A DNA stretch of 64,000 nucleotides from NCBI GenBank assembly GCA_015350385.1, contig WNKI01000001.1, positions 8,940,353 through 9,004,352 of the forward strand. Direction: 5' to 3'. This document shows positions 14,131 to 25,789 of this stretch, in pieces; position 1 is the first letter of the stretch; every line of letters begins with the position of its first letter. This DNA is from Aculops lycopersici (Eukaryota; Arthropoda; Arachnida; Trombidiformes; Eriophyidae). The translations under genes were made by a program, and so were the position numbers. The notes under the pieces were generated by a model. It was not told where the DNA came from. It made no database searches and was given only the letters and a program-made list of their open reading frames with translations.

Positions 14131-14791
14131 GAACCAAGTGAAACTAAACCAAGCTGGCAAAAGCAAAGGGCGCAACTACGACAACAGCAACTTGTTAGGA
14201 AACAGGCAAAACTAAAGCTAGACTATATAAATGACATCTCACAGCTAAGGCAGCGAGCACAACTAGCTGGCAAGCTAATGAGCCTCCGTTTAATGGGCGC
14301 GAAAACAAAACTCGGCCAGTTTGTCTGCTCGGCGAGCCAGTTGGTCTAATTCGAGTTGCGCAACGAGAGCGTTGTATAGAATGGGGCGTTGTATAGAATG
14401 CCTGCTATTGCCGCCGCTCATGTTGAGGTGGAGAAATCAATTGATCCCTCGGCTTTCGCAACTTCCGATTTGAAGACTGACTCTGGAGCTCAGGATTGTA
14501 ACGCGACATCAACTTCTAGGGCAACGAGAAAAGAGCGAAAGAAAGAGGGAAGCGGACAACGTTTCTGAACAAGTGCATGCGAGCGGAAACTCGATCGCTT
14601 ATTGAGGTGAACAGGAGCAGCGGCAAACAAACTGAACAAGTGGCAAGTCACTTAAACCTCCACCGATTTGCTACAGGCTACTATATGTCCATTTGGTACC
14701 ACGGCACAAAACAAACGACTAAAGCCGAGCCAAAGGCAACCAGTTAGCAGCGAGCACCAAACCAAAACCGAGAAACGTTTACGTAAACAGA

Positions 14792-14792
<1 letters not shown>

Positions 14793-14822
<30 letters not shown>
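14793..14822. repeat. GTC triplet microsatellite
   Basis: Ten tandem GTC units. Similar GTC tracts occur at 61889-61921 (followed by GTT units) and 62423-62449. Confidence 0.9.
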
Positions 14823-14823
<1 letters not shown>

Positions 14824-16850
14824 AGATAATGGCGGCCAATTACTTGCCACTAGTGTGACAGTATCGCTTTTGCTTCCGTCTTTGCTACCACCAGCGCCAC
14901 CATTACAAGCACTGCTAACACTATTACGCAACCTGCCGATGGCCAAATGGCACCCAAAGGTCGTCAGGATCTCGCTTGTTTTCTTATTGGTTTCTAGTTG
15001 AGTTTAGTTTTGGTTTACTTTACTCTGGGTTAGTTTGCTAACTTAGTGACTCACTCTAACGCAAAGCTGAACTCGTGGCAAATTGGCCAGCAAATCAGTT
15101 CATTTTTAGCGCCCAAAATTGACTCGCTCCACGAGCAGGCAAGGAGGAAAACGATAAAGCAAAAGCGCAACCGAGAGGTGAACCCCCCAAAACCTAGAGC
15201 GCAATAGTTGAAGTGTAGCAAAAACACAAACATTATATGCAAACCACCCAAAAGTCAACTTGTAACTTGTGCAAAAGCAAACACCAACAACGACAACGAC
15301 AAGTTAAAATTCAATCATGAGCATCATTAATTTTGTATCACTCACTTGCTCTTTTCTGCTTGGTGTTTGGTGGTGGACAAAGTTTTGCAAATAACTGCGC
15401 TCGTTGGCGCGCGAACACAACCAGCGGAGGCGCATTAATTTCGCACAACCCAACGAGCACACGACTGTCGTACGATAAAGCGCGCCGTTGAAACAGGAGC
15501 AACTAGCGCTCGTAGCCTTTTCCCTCTGGCACGCGAACGAGGAAAAGGAGACGAGAGTGACGCAGAAGCGCGACCATAAATTACTGGCCAACCAAGTGAG
15601 CAGCAACCAGTTAGCCAAGAGAGCGGCACAATCGATTTGTGTTGTGCTTGGTTTGTGCGTAGGAGCTCGTGTCCAGGTTTTCGATCGGCAAAACTGTATC
15701 GCCGGGTTAAACCAACTGACTGTTGGTTTGCCACCTTCTTCGTGCGCTCGTTTGCCACTTGCGCGTTGCTCTTTTGCCTGCAGAGAGGAAATGATGCACT
15801 TGCTTCTGCTAAATCGAATAAATGTTAACCTGAAGCCCGGAAATTTAACAATTTTGATGATGTTCACTTGTTTGTGATTTTAAATTTTCTTAAAGCGAAC
15901 GAGAACAAATAAAGTGGCCGACTTTTCTTGTTTACTTTTAATTTTCCACTTTTCCCTCACAATCTAAATGGAAATCGGGATTAAGCCTCCAAGTTGGCCA
16001 GGAAAATATCGATATGATTTTCTCTCGCCGATTGGGACAAAAGAGGAGAGAAGATCACAGCTTTAGATTAGCTTGTTTCTCGACAAACAAACTTGCGCTT
16101 TTCGCTCGCCAGGTGAGAGGTAACTGGTCACTAATTGCCACTAAACCTGAGAGAAAAGAGCACAGTCTAATTGCTCGCTCGCTCGCTCGTCAGAATAAAA
16201 CCACTTTGCTTCGCCTATACCAGTAGATTTGTCGCTTAATTTCTTAACGGGAGAGGAGAATCTCCAAAATCAAGCAACTTGAAACAAACGAGTGAACTTT
16301 GGCCACAGTTTTATAGTTGTAGTTGTGGCTTTCAACTCGCTTTTTGCTCTTTTTGCTTCGCCACCGGCGGCAACCTGTTTTTGGCTGACTAATCTTGTGG
16401 CTTTTACGAGCGGATTCCCTGTCATTCTATCTCTAGCACTCTTCTCGATCAAAAGCGAGAAAATTTAGTGTCGTGGTCGGAGGCGTCGTTGGTGGCCAAA
16501 AAGCGATTGAAAAAAGAGGCAATCGAGAGATGGAAGTCTGTCTGTGTGACGCTCGTGTCAATCTCGAGCAAACACTTGTTGTGTGGCTGCCCAACAAGAA
16601 AAAATCGCTTCATGTTCTGTCACAGAACTTCTGTGTTTAGATTTAGGTTTAGATTAATGGCGGCCGGTTGTGCTTTTTCCCTGCTTACTCTTGGCCACAA
16701 CTACAAATTTCTGTTGCCTTTTTGTGAGTGACGAGCGAGAACCGCAAGCTAAAACTATCTGCTAGTATGACTAAAAAGAAGGAGATGAAAACAATGATGG
16801 CCACGACGACGACGACGACGACAAAACTAAAGCTGAGATTATAACAACCG

Positions 16851-16973
<123 letters not shown>

Positions 16974-17025
16974 TACGACGAGTAGTAGAGAGTAGAGAGT
17001 AGAGAGAGAGAGAGAGAGAGGAGAG

Positions 17026-17152
17026 NNNNNNNNNNNNNNNNNNNNNNNNNNNNNNNNNNNNNNNNNNNNNNNNNNNNNNNNNNNNNNNNNNNNNNNNNNN
17101 NNNNNNNNNNNNNNNNNNNNNNNNNNNNNNNNNNNNNNNNNNNNNNNNNNNN
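17026..17152. other. Assembly gap (127 N)
   Basis: A run of N flanked by GA repeat on the left and CGTACC/CGTACG units on the right. It is best read as an assembly failure in a simple repeat. The real length is unknown. The minus-strand frames spanning it encode only Leu-Ser repeats. Confidence 0.98.
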
Positions 17153-17197
17153 CGCTCTCCGTACCGTACCGTCGTCGTCGTACGTCGTACGTACGTA

Positions 17198-17202
<5 letters not shown>

Positions 17203-17239
<37 letters not shown>
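17203..17239. repeat. GA repeat on the far side of the gap
   Basis: About 18 GA units preceded by a CGTACG-type tract at 17161-17203. With the left-hand array it brackets the gap. Confidence 0.9.
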
Positions 17240-17243
<4 letters not shown>

Positions 17244-20200
17244 GCGAGAGATCAAAGTGCAACCCAAATTACAAACGACAATTAATTATCCATTTGTCTG
17301 CACTTCATTAGACTGCTCTCTTTCTCTCTGCTCACCTCGGCCCGTGCGTTAGTCAATCTGCGCGACTGCTCACTTGCAGTGCAGTCGCTCAGGTGACTCG
17401 CGCGCTCTAAATGTTGCAAATTAAGAGCGCGCTAGCGAGTTGGTGGCGAGAAGGAGTGCAAGTTTGCGAGTAAAATCAGCCGAAGAGGAATAAAAAGGCC
17501 GCTCACCTGCAACTAACATTCGACAGACTCCCCCTCTCATCTTGCTGTAGTTCTGGATCATCGCTTGTTGTCGTGACGAGTGTCCCAGTGGCGCACTTGT
17601 TTAAGTGGCCAAGTGAGCAGTCGTCTAGTTCTGCCTCTGTTGAAGCAATTAGCTTCTGTTGGCTGCAACTAAAACTTGGTGTTATCCGCTGTCTCTGGTG
17701 ATATAAGCTGAAACTCATCGCTTTTGCTTCAGCTTCAGCTTCGGTCTCAGATTCAGATTCAGATTCAACTTTAACTTATGCTCTTGGAGGATGGGAAATT
17801 TTGTCCTCTCCCCCTAACCAAATTAGAGGGACGGAAAGAGCAAGCGAGTCGCACTTTTCTCGCCTCGACGACGACGACACCTTATTTTTTTCTCGAAAAA
17901 AGGTTGCGTCTATAGCATGCAAATTACTTGTGCTCGCCTGCCTGTCCGCTTTATTGTGTGGTGGCCACACGCAATACAAGAAAAACTCCGCTTCCACCAC
18001 AAAATAGTCGACGAAATTACGACACTCTCCTCGCAAGTGGCCCTCGTTAATCGATCACTGAGTCCGAAATCTCGTTTCCTCTTTCCAGTTGTGCAAGTCT
18101 CACTGTCAACTCGGTCTCTTGTGTAACAGCCAAGGGGAGTTTGAGTTCATTAGCGTTGACTAATCATGTCTTCTGCTTCTGCTTTCGTTAGCGCCGCCAA
18201 CGCCGCAAAGTCTGGCGAGAAATGAGTTCCGGTTAGGTGGAGTCATTTCTTGCAAACACAAAATTTAGCCACTTGACTAAATGACAAGTGAAATTCATTC
18301 GAGTGTCGTCGTCGTCATGGGCCCGAAATTGATCAATGATCTCAGCGCTCTTAAGTAATTTACTTGAATCCAGAGAGGCAAAGTCAAAGTCAAGCGACCA
18401 TCTAACAAGGCAACTAGTCACAGTTTTCAAAATAAATGATTAGTTTTCATGATTTGCGCAAGTCGGCCCCAAATCATCAATCTCTCTCTCTGTCTTTAAC
18501 TTGCTCACTTAGTTTCATTCACCTCGGCGAAGTGTGAGTTTCTCCAACTCACGCTCGCAACTCTCAACTCATTACAGTGATAGTAATAATAATAATAATA
18601 ATCCAAAACCAACTAAATAGCATGTAATTGGACGACTGCTCATCTGGCGCTTGAAGTCAACTTCTACTCTTGAGCGAGCCACACAAAGGCGGCGACGGTT
18701 GCGGCTAGCGATGCTCGAAAAGCGCATCCCAACGCAGAGGGCCACCCACGCGCCGGGTAATTTATGGCTCGCGCGCTAACTAAACACCCGCTCGCTACGT
18801 CGTCGTCGTTGTCGATTTTTGGTCGTTACCATTTGTCTTGCCATCCAGCGGCTTGCACACTCCTTCCTGTCTGACTTGTCGTGTTGCAAATTCAAATCAT
18901 CATAATCGTCAGAGACTCGGCTCGGAAGGTGTGCAATTTTCAAGAGGAGAGAGGCGGAGAAAAAACGAAGGACCTGGTGCCTGTTGCCATCATATCTGAT
19001 GATGGATTCGATCCGCCGAGGAGAAGTGGAAATTCGAGGTAGCTAGTGATTTGGCGAAAACAGTCGTCGAGTTTAATGGTTGACAACTCAATGGGTAAGT
19101 GCCGACACTCACACACACCGCGAAACTCTCTGCTAACTGGTGGCTGAACGGCTGGCTGGCTGGCTGGCCAACCATCTGCATTAAACAAACCACATGTACC
19201 TCGCGGTTCTGGGTCAACTTCAACATTACTTCTGCCCGATTCAGGATGGCGTTTGAAATTAACAACAAAAGAGAAAGAACTTTGGCAACAAATAAAAGAG
19301 CGGAGCTTATAGTTTGGATAATATAGTGAGCCGAGTTAAGTTGTGAGCCGAGTTGGATTCAATGATAAACAAGTGCCAAATAAATCACCAATACGCGAAG
19401 CGCCATCAACTTGAGTGGTCCCCTCCCTTTACCATGGATAATCTGTGGAGATAGAATTAAGTTTCCATTTGGCCGGAAGTAGCGCGGCATAAGCGAGCCG
19501 CTCAAAGTGGCGCGCGCTCTCGACCGCAAATGATTCCATTGGAAATAAACTCTTTTTTAGTCTCCCTTTGACCGAAAGCAAAAGCGAAACTATTAGCCCG
19601 AACGGATCTCACTGCTTGTTCTCGAGTCGCCAACTTCCGGCCCTCGGGGCGGAGATCGACGATCGGCGGGTAATTAAGTTGGCAAATTGCAACAACAATG
19701 AATTCATCGCCTCATCACTTTTTGCCGGACGCTCGTTGTTTTTATTCTTGTTTTTGTTCTTGTTTTTTTTTGAGCAAAAAGAGCAAGCCAAATTGGATTG
19801 GTTTCAGTTAGTGGCCGTCGTCGTGGTGGTCGTTGTTCTTTGTAGTGGTGCAAGTAGTAGTGGTGGAGAGAGTTAATTGTCTAATTCAATCTAAATGGGG
19901 ATCCCAACTTTTGAAGCAGAACTCGGCGAGACAGAGGGGGTAGCAAGCAAATGAGCAGCCACACGATTCAGCAATTTAAATTCATTCCCTTGTTTCCCTC
20001 TGTTCGCCTCTAGCCTAAGCGCCGATTTCGCGCTCCATCCATTCATGGGCCTCAAACTAAGCATTGAGCTCATTCACAAGTTGCAATGAGCATCCTGTGG
20101 TTGGTGTGTAGATGAGCAGTTGAGCTCAAAAAGAAATCATTGCGCCACGATTCAATTTGATTCAGATGTAGGTCTAGTCGAGCGCGTCCAGTTTATGTTG

Positions 20201-21526
20201 CGTAACGAGCGGATTGCCATTGTTGTTTTATATTGGCGGCAAGTTCTAAAGGGGGCGCCGCTCAGGCTCAGTGTTTAGCTATCACCTAAGCAGGTTACAT
20301 TTGCACGCGATACAGCAACACTATACTGCCAAGTCCTGCAGGAACAGCGACCCCTCCGTTGGATCCCTTCTGATAACTTACCACCGGAACCCTTAGAACC
20401 ATCACCAAAGCCGATTGGGGCCACTAATAACAGGTGACATCATCTCGTTAACCTCTCGGCACACACAGGCACTGAGAGGAGAGCGAGAAGCTCGGCAAGT
20501 GGCTAGAGTTTCTAGTTTTCGTTGAAGAACCATGGATCCATCGCTCTGGTGGCAATGTGTTAGGGCTAATCTGAGCTTTTCCCTACCCACTGCAGCCGCC
20601 GACTCCCCCTCTCTCTTCCAAGTGGGCGTGCTGCAGGATCAACCGAGATTCACCTGCCCATTTATCTCCAAGGATAAGAGTGGGGGAGACGAAGGATGCG
20701 ACTTGTTGCTGGCGTTGCTCACGCCCAATGTTGATACTCGCTGCGAGGCCATAGTGAGGCTGGCCATGAAAGATCTCGCGCTTCTTGCTGTTGAATGGAT
20801 CTGTTTGCACCAAGAGTGCAGAATGTCGCCACTTGACAGCGCAGATGAGGTGGCAAAAAGGCAACAGTATCAATGTAGCAAGAAAAAGGTGCCTTAGAAA
20901 AGAGTGTTGGATGCGCAAGGCAACTGGCGCTGTTTGAATGCTCGTTTGCACACTCGATTGCGCACTTGAAGCTCGCTTGCCCCTCGAATTCCCACCCGAA
21001 AGCGTTGAGTTGAGTCTATTTGAGCGCATGCGCCTCTCAAAATAATAACAATCTCACACATACTCTTTCGCCAAATCATGGCGAAAGACTATGCCTTTTG
21101 CTTCACCTTCCTCTCTACCGCCATCGCCGTCGCCATCGCCAGCCTCGTCGTCGTCGTCGTCGTTGTCGTCGACACCGACGACTTCTTCTCTGAATCGCAC
21201 TAGTCGTTTGCACAGTAACACAACAATTGAGACGAAGCTAGACTTGCGCATCGTGTTGACTAGACAAAGTGAGCATCAGCGAGCAATAGCACACACCGAG
21301 TCCATTATGCCACCAGCTCCAGCTAACTGCGATTGTGTTGTCGCCTCGAGCAAGTAGCAAGTGAGCATTTAGTTCAATTTAGCTATAGAATCGTGAACAA
21401 GCTCGTCGTTGGAGTGTTATTAGTTCGCACGGCAAACGATTGGCAAATAGGAATTGTTATTATAGAGATAGAAGACACGCGAGCAGATAGATAGATACAT
21501 AGATACATTGTTTCAAATTGTAAAAC
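17240..21526. other. Non-coding region just upstream of the T-box gene
   Basis: No supported gene. The two overlapping open frames at 20532-20897 (+, 121 codons) and 20583-21029 (-, 148 codons) have no recognisable similarity and lie on opposite strands of the same DNA, so at most one could be real. The segment 21466-21510 holds GATA/GATACA repeats. The region ends in a pyrimidine-containing tract and an AG that could be a 3' splice site for the T-box transcript. Confidence 0.55.
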
Positions 21527-21529
21527 TAT

Positions 21530-21539
21530 TCTATTGCAG
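21530..21539 (+). promoter_or_regulatory. Possible 3' splice acceptor before the Tbx20 start codon
   Basis: The sequence TCTATTGCAG ends nine bases before the ATG at 21549. It resembles an intron end, so an untranslated upstream exon is plausible. No matching donor can be chosen because CAGGTRA words are so common upstream. Confidence 0.4.
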
Positions 21540-21548
21540 CCACACAAA

Positions 21549-23723
21549 ATGCATTCAATTAGCAAAAAGTCAAGCTCCTTCAAGACACTAACTAGAAGAT
21601 CACAAAATATGGCGAAAGAGCACCAGCAGCAGCAGCAAGTTGAGAGCGACAGTCCAAGTTGTAGCCCGGAAGTTGGTGATGATGTAATTGATTCAGATTA
21701 CGAAGACAACAACAACCACAAATTCGACAACGACGACGAGCACCAAGATGTTGACGTGATGAGCTCACCTCCGCCTCAAATGCAGGTTAAAAATGAGGAA
21801 TCAAACGAAATTAATAGACCGTTTAACACAGCGAGACCAATGAAACGTCGCAAGTCCAGCTCACCTGACCGCGACCACCGTGCAGGTGTCAACAATCAAG
21901 CGGGAGCAGCGACAGGCGACAGCGATTGGGCTCCACGAATCAAGCGAGAGGCAAACAAGTTGAACTTTTCCATCGAGTCCATCATGCAATCAGTTAACCA
22001 AAGCTCGTCTTCGGTTGTCGCAAACCAGCTACAACAACAGACTCAATTACAACACCAACTCCTACAGCAGCAGCAACACCAAGCGACCATCAATCCCTCG
22101 TATCCGGCCAACTTTCCGCCAGGTCTAAGCGGCTACTTACAGATACAAACTTCTGCGGCGGCAACGGCTGCATTGGCGGCAGCGGCGGCCGCTACAGCAA
22201 CACCTATGGGCCAGCAGCAGCAGCAGCGTCAACAATCGATGGCCTCGCCAAGTTTCTTACCTTCGCACCAAAATCATCGCTTAAATAACCACCAGCAACA
22301 CCATCATCAACAGCATCAACAAGTGGCCATGGCCGATCCTTCGCCAATGCGAGCTTCAAATGCCAATCACAGCCACAACCACAACAACAATAATATCGCG
22401 GCAGATTCTCCCACTTTCGCCGCCTACTCGCCGCCACTTAGCTCTAGTTTGTCTCGCCAATCGTCGCCAACTCCCTCAATTGGAAGTGGCACGCAAAGTA
22501 TCGATAAATCAACCATCATTCATAAGACAACAATTAACGAGCCAACGACAGGTAACCAATCACTAGCTCAGGTGGAGTGTACACTTGATAACAAGGACAT
22601 GTGGGACAAGTTCCATTCTTTAAACACCGAAATGATTATCACCAAAACAGGACGACGCATGTTTCCCGTAATGAAAGTTCAGTTTCACCATTTAGATCCA
22701 AATGCCAGGTATGCTGTTAGCATGGACATTGTACCTGTCGACAATAAGCGCTATAGGTACGCCTATCACAAATCCTGCTGGCAAATGGCCGGCAAGGCAG
22801 ACCCCTCGGCCGAGCCTCGTCTCTATCCTCACCCAGACTCACCCTTCAATGGCGACCTATTGTCGCGTCAAGTGATATCCTTCGAGAAGGTTAAATTAAC
22901 AAACAATGAAATGGACAGATCCGGTCACATAATATTGAACTCGATGCATAAGTACCAGCCGCGAGTTCATTTGATTGAATTGAAATTACCACCAACAAAT
23001 GCACCACCACCATCACAACAAGCAAATATTGCACAACAACATCATCACCAACAACAATCCTTGAATCTCAACCAATCGACTAGCAATGGACGCAACAACC
23101 AGAACCATAGAAGCACCAACAACAACAATCTACCACCGCAACAGCCGCAATTGGACATTAAAGGCTATAGAACCTTTGTCTTTCCAGAGACAGTTTTCAC
23201 TGCCGTCACCGCCTATCAGAATCAACTCATTACCAAGATGAAGATTGACAAGAATCCCTTTGCAAAAGGCTTTAGGGATTCCTCGAGACTTAGCGATTTG
23301 GATAGAAACGATCCCTTCGACTACATGGGCTCCCTTGGACCCGGCGGACCTATGGACCCGGCCACGGCGGCTGCCGCTGCTGCAATGGCCGCGGGCGGCG
23401 CCCATATGGACGCCTATCAGCAACTATTGGCCGCCTCGACAGCCAACCAGAATCCATGGTACTCGGCGGTGGCGGCCGCTACCGGCGCCGCCGCTAACCC
23501 CTTCGCAAACCCAATGGCCGCCGCGGCCTGTAGCAATGCCTCAGCTCAGGCGGCCCAGTTGCAAGCTACCCAAATGTGGTTGGCCGCCTTTAGCGCCTGT
23601 CTCAATGGTGGCCCCGGTGGCGCCGGCGGCCTTCCGCCAAAAGGAATCACGCCAGGTGGTAATGGTGGCGGCGGTGGAACCCGACATTCATCTGCAAGTC
23701 CTCACACGAACACTGTGTTGTAA
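21549..23723 (+). CDS. Tbx20: Tbx20 / H15-midline class T-box transcription factor
   Basis: Nuclear DNA-binding regulator of the Tbx20 subfamily (midline and H15 in flies), which acts in heart, ventral epidermis and neural patterning. The T-box spans roughly residues 343-577 of 724. The strings MDIVPVDNKRYRYAYH, ILNSMHKYQPRVH and FPETVFTAVTAYQNQLITK are typical of Tbx20 rather than Tbx1/2/6. An eh1-like Groucho-binding motif, FSIESIM, lies at residues 140-146, as known for H15-class proteins. I chose the ATG at 21549 (A at -3); an in-frame ATG at 21609 is an alternative. Oddities: the whole coding region is one exon; a roughly 57-residue Gln/His/Asn-rich stretch (about residues 481-537) sits inside the T-box where vertebrate Tbx20 has a short loop; both ends carry poly-Gln, poly-Ala and Gly-rich tracts. 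The tail lacks obvious motifs. Family assignment is firm; one-to-one orthology to midline or H15 is not resolved. Confidence 0.94.
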   Translation: MHSISKKSSSFKTLTRRSQNMAKEHQQQQQVESDSPSCSPEVGDDVIDSDYEDNNNHKFDNDDEHQDVDVMSSPPPQMQVKNEESNEINRPFNTARPMKRRKSSSPDRDHRAGVNNQAGAATGDSDWAPRIKREANKLNFSIESIMQSVNQSSSSVVANQLQQQTQLQHQLLQQQQHQATINPSYPANFPPGLSGYLQIQTSAAATAALAAAAAATATPMGQQQQQRQQSMASPSFLPSHQNHRLNNHQQHHHQQHQQVAMADPSPMRASNANHSHNHNNNNIAADSPTFAAYSPPLSSSLSRQSSPTPSIGSGTQSIDKSTIIHKTTINEPTTGNQSLAQVECTLDNKDMWDKFHSLNTEMIITKTGRRMFPVMKVQFHHLDPNARYAVSMDIVPVDNKRYRYAYHKSCWQMAGKADPSAEPRLYPHPDSPFNGDLLSRQVISFEKVKLTNNEMDRSGHIILNSMHKYQPRVHLIELKLPPTNAPPPSQQANIAQQHHHQQQSLNLNQSTSNGRNNQNHRSTNNNNLPPQQPQLDIKGYRTFVFPETVFTAVTAYQNQLITKMKIDKNPFAKGFRDSSRLSDLDRNDPFDYMGSLGPGGPMDPATAAAAAAMAAGGAHMDAYQQLLAASTANQNPWYSAVAAATGAAANPFANPMAAAACSNASAQAAQLQATQMWLAAFSACLNGGPGGAGGLPPKGITPGGNGGGGGTRHSSASPHTNTVL

Positions 23724-23841
23724 ATACATTGGTTCACTTATTTGCTTTCTTGTATTTGTTAGTTACACTTTTCTTGGCTTCAAATCTGTTTGTAATACAT
23801 CTTTTCCCTCTCTCATCGTTGAGAAAACATTTTGGTCCATT

Positions 23842-24039
23842 CTAAACCTTTTCCGCAACCTTCGACTCGATGGCCTTAAGTTGTTTCAATCTCATATTTT
23901 CGGCATCCCTCCTTCGTCTCTCCTCCAAGCTCATGCCCTTGTTACTTCCCTTCTCGGCAGCACCCTTCTTCTTCTGCTGCTCCTGTTGCTTCTTTTGAGC
24001 CTTCTCCCTGGCCAACTCGCGTTGATTTCCCCTGGCCAT
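23842..24039 (-). CDS. Serf: SERF family protein (small EDRK-rich factor)
   Basis: A complete 65-residue protein beginning MARGNQRELAREKAQKKQ, the near-invariant N-terminus of SERF1/SERF2 (human SERF2 starts MTRGNQRELARQK). The rest is a highly charged helix with LEERRRRDAENMRLKQ matching the second conserved block, ending AEKV. SERF proteins are small, basic and disordered; they bind nucleic acid and speed up amyloid assembly in MOAG-4/SERF studies. The ATG at 24039 is the only sensible start and the stop is TAG at 23842-23844. It has no intron and lies tail-to-tail with Tbx20, about 120 bp from its stop codon, on the opposite strand. It is easily missed because it is short and overlaps a longer chance frame on the plus strand. 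It may be a retrocopy, but I see no adjacent poly-A tract. Confidence 0.92.
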   Translation of the reverse strand: MARGNQRELAREKAQKKQQEQQKKKGAAEKGSNKGMSLEERRRRDAENMRLKQLKAIESKVAEKV

Positions 24040-25789
24040 CCTATTCTGGGATATCCATGCAACGTTTTAAACTAAAACAACCAACTTTTCTCTTTCTTTT
24101 TCAGCGACACACGATTCACCTACAATCCTTAGGATGCAATCCTCGTGGCCTCGGCTTTGTTCCTTGTATGCAATAGGGATTTTTCGAGTCTAGGATCCTC
24201 GTTTTAGGGAATAAATAGTTAATTTTGTTGAAAATAGCAGCAATAACAACCCACGAAAATGGAAGGTAAAAGTTATTTTGAAGATGTTTCTAGACAACAA
24301 CAAACGCGATTCGCTCTCGGCTGAAACTTTCAGCCTGAAAGCAAGAGAAGGCGCGTGTGCACTAGATGGAGCGGGCAAAATTTGCATAAATTAATGCGCA
24401 GCTACTGCTAGAGAAAGAAAAATCACCGGCGCACTAATCTTTGCAAACGCAACTCTCAATTTCAGAACACACTCGGCTTCTCATGGCGAAAGAACGAACG
24501 ACTGAACAAGCGAGACGTCAGTGTGCGACTGTATGTTTATCTCATTTGTGCGTGCGTTTGCTGCTTCGCCATCGCTGTGGGAAATCTGTGTGTTTGTGCG
24601 ATGCACGTACTTTTCAATGGGAAAAATGCAACGACTTCACTCTATTTTTTCCACCTTGCATGCACTTGCTAGTCGTCTTCGGGTTTAACATAATTTTTAC
24701 CAAGTCTCTTCAAATTTTTACCGAACTTATCTGTGCGATCTGCTTGCACAACGGGTTTAGCCCGCACTAACATTTAGTCCCAGGTTAACCCGATCTTATC
24801 CCGAAAACATTCTTCTCTTTCTCAGCCTGGCAAACTTACACCTCAGATCGCATTTTTTGCAATGCAAAATCGCGAAGCTCGTTTGGAGCAAAACACACGT
24901 ATACAACATGGGGGCTGCCATAGCAGCCAACGGCGCCACACAGAAGCGGCGACGCGGCAGCCGCCGCAACAACTTGTTGAGTTTTGTTGTTGTTGATGTT
25001 GATATTGTTGCTTCTGCTGCTCGTATTCAGTCGACGACGTCGGTGGCAAAAACTTCAAGCTTGGCGGCGGTTGTGGTAGTGTAAGCTAGACAAAGTGCTA
25101 GCACAAAGCGGCAGACACACAATTCCACTACACGATAAATTGACGACGAGGATGATGATGTTGCGCTTGTGGTTGCTGTACACTCGACAAGAGAGCAGTC
25201 AGCACTATGGGTGCCATTTGCGCCTCCTATTCAATTCGCTTCTATCCCAATTGCAAACCATGCAGCTTTCCACTGAAGCTACAACTACAGCTGCTACCAC
25301 TACTTCTACTATTACCATTACCACTATTACTACTACCTACATTGGAGACAACGACAACGAGGACTAAAAGCTGGAACGAGAAGAGAGGACAGAGTTGCAA
25401 AATCGATAGCCAGCTAGCCGAATCTACCACCACTCTCACTAGTCAAAGCTACAAATGCTCGCGCGACTAGCTAGCCAGACGCCAACAGGCCGATGGGATC
25501 CACTTGAGAGGATGTATAGATAATTTCATCACTAATGTTATTGTTATTCTAGCCAAGTAACCAACTGACTAACTGATTGCATTCAATATTAGCATTACCA
25601 GAGACCAGCGAGATTACATATTATTCGAGCTGCATGTTCCATATCATCAATATTAAAACTATTATTACTGTTATCCATATTATGCATTTGCAAGCAATAT
25701 ATTAGGTTTCATTTTTATATTGCCATCAAACAAAGAAATATATTGATGAAGTGTATTAAGAGAAACAAGAGAACATCAAGTGGAACACC
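24040..25789. other. Intergenic region between SERF and the IP3 receptor gene
   Basis: It should contain the promoters and 5' untranslated parts of both divergent genes. The last 250 bp before the IP3 receptor ATG are AT-rich (many ATATT words) and have no in-frame coding potential. An AATAAA at 24210-24215 (+) lies upstream of SERF and has no obvious user. The open frames here (up to 109 codons) lack similarity. Confidence 0.6.

Larger units (their letters stand above)
1..16850. other. Gene-poor region upstream of the T-box gene
   Basis: I see no reading frame here with recognisable protein similarity. Open frames reach at most 187 codons, often overlap on both strands and are rich in repeat-derived residues (runs of Cys, Ser, Val or Thr from triplet repeats), which fits chance. 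The stretch holds many microsatellites, listed separately, and frequent CAGGTRA heptamers. Because it lies upstream of a developmental transcription factor, it may carry that gene's regulatory DNA or untranslated first exons. That is inference from position only. Confidence 0.6.

Noticed and set aside
15304..15877. Overlapping 187-, 107- and 129-codon frames on both strands
   Set aside because: Three frames over the same DNA without similarity, signal peptide or splice context; about the length expected by chance in this many bases.
20278..20434. Plus-strand frame reading VTFARDTATLYCQVLQEQ then RPLRW, ending at a CAG|GTGA, which briefly suggested an Ig-domain exon
   Set aside because: Only a C-x10-W spacing supports it, no partner exon with the second Cys was found, CAGGTGA is common everywhere here, and the other strand is also open.
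20532..21029. 121-codon (+) and 148-codon (-) frames just upstream of Tbx20
   Set aside because: They lie opposite each other, have no recognisable motifs, and probably belong to leader or promoter DNA.
23245..24075. 276-codon plus-strand frame after the T-box domain
   Set aside because: It is the +1 frame of the Tbx20 C-terminus continuing antisense to the SERF gene; both true frames are well supported.
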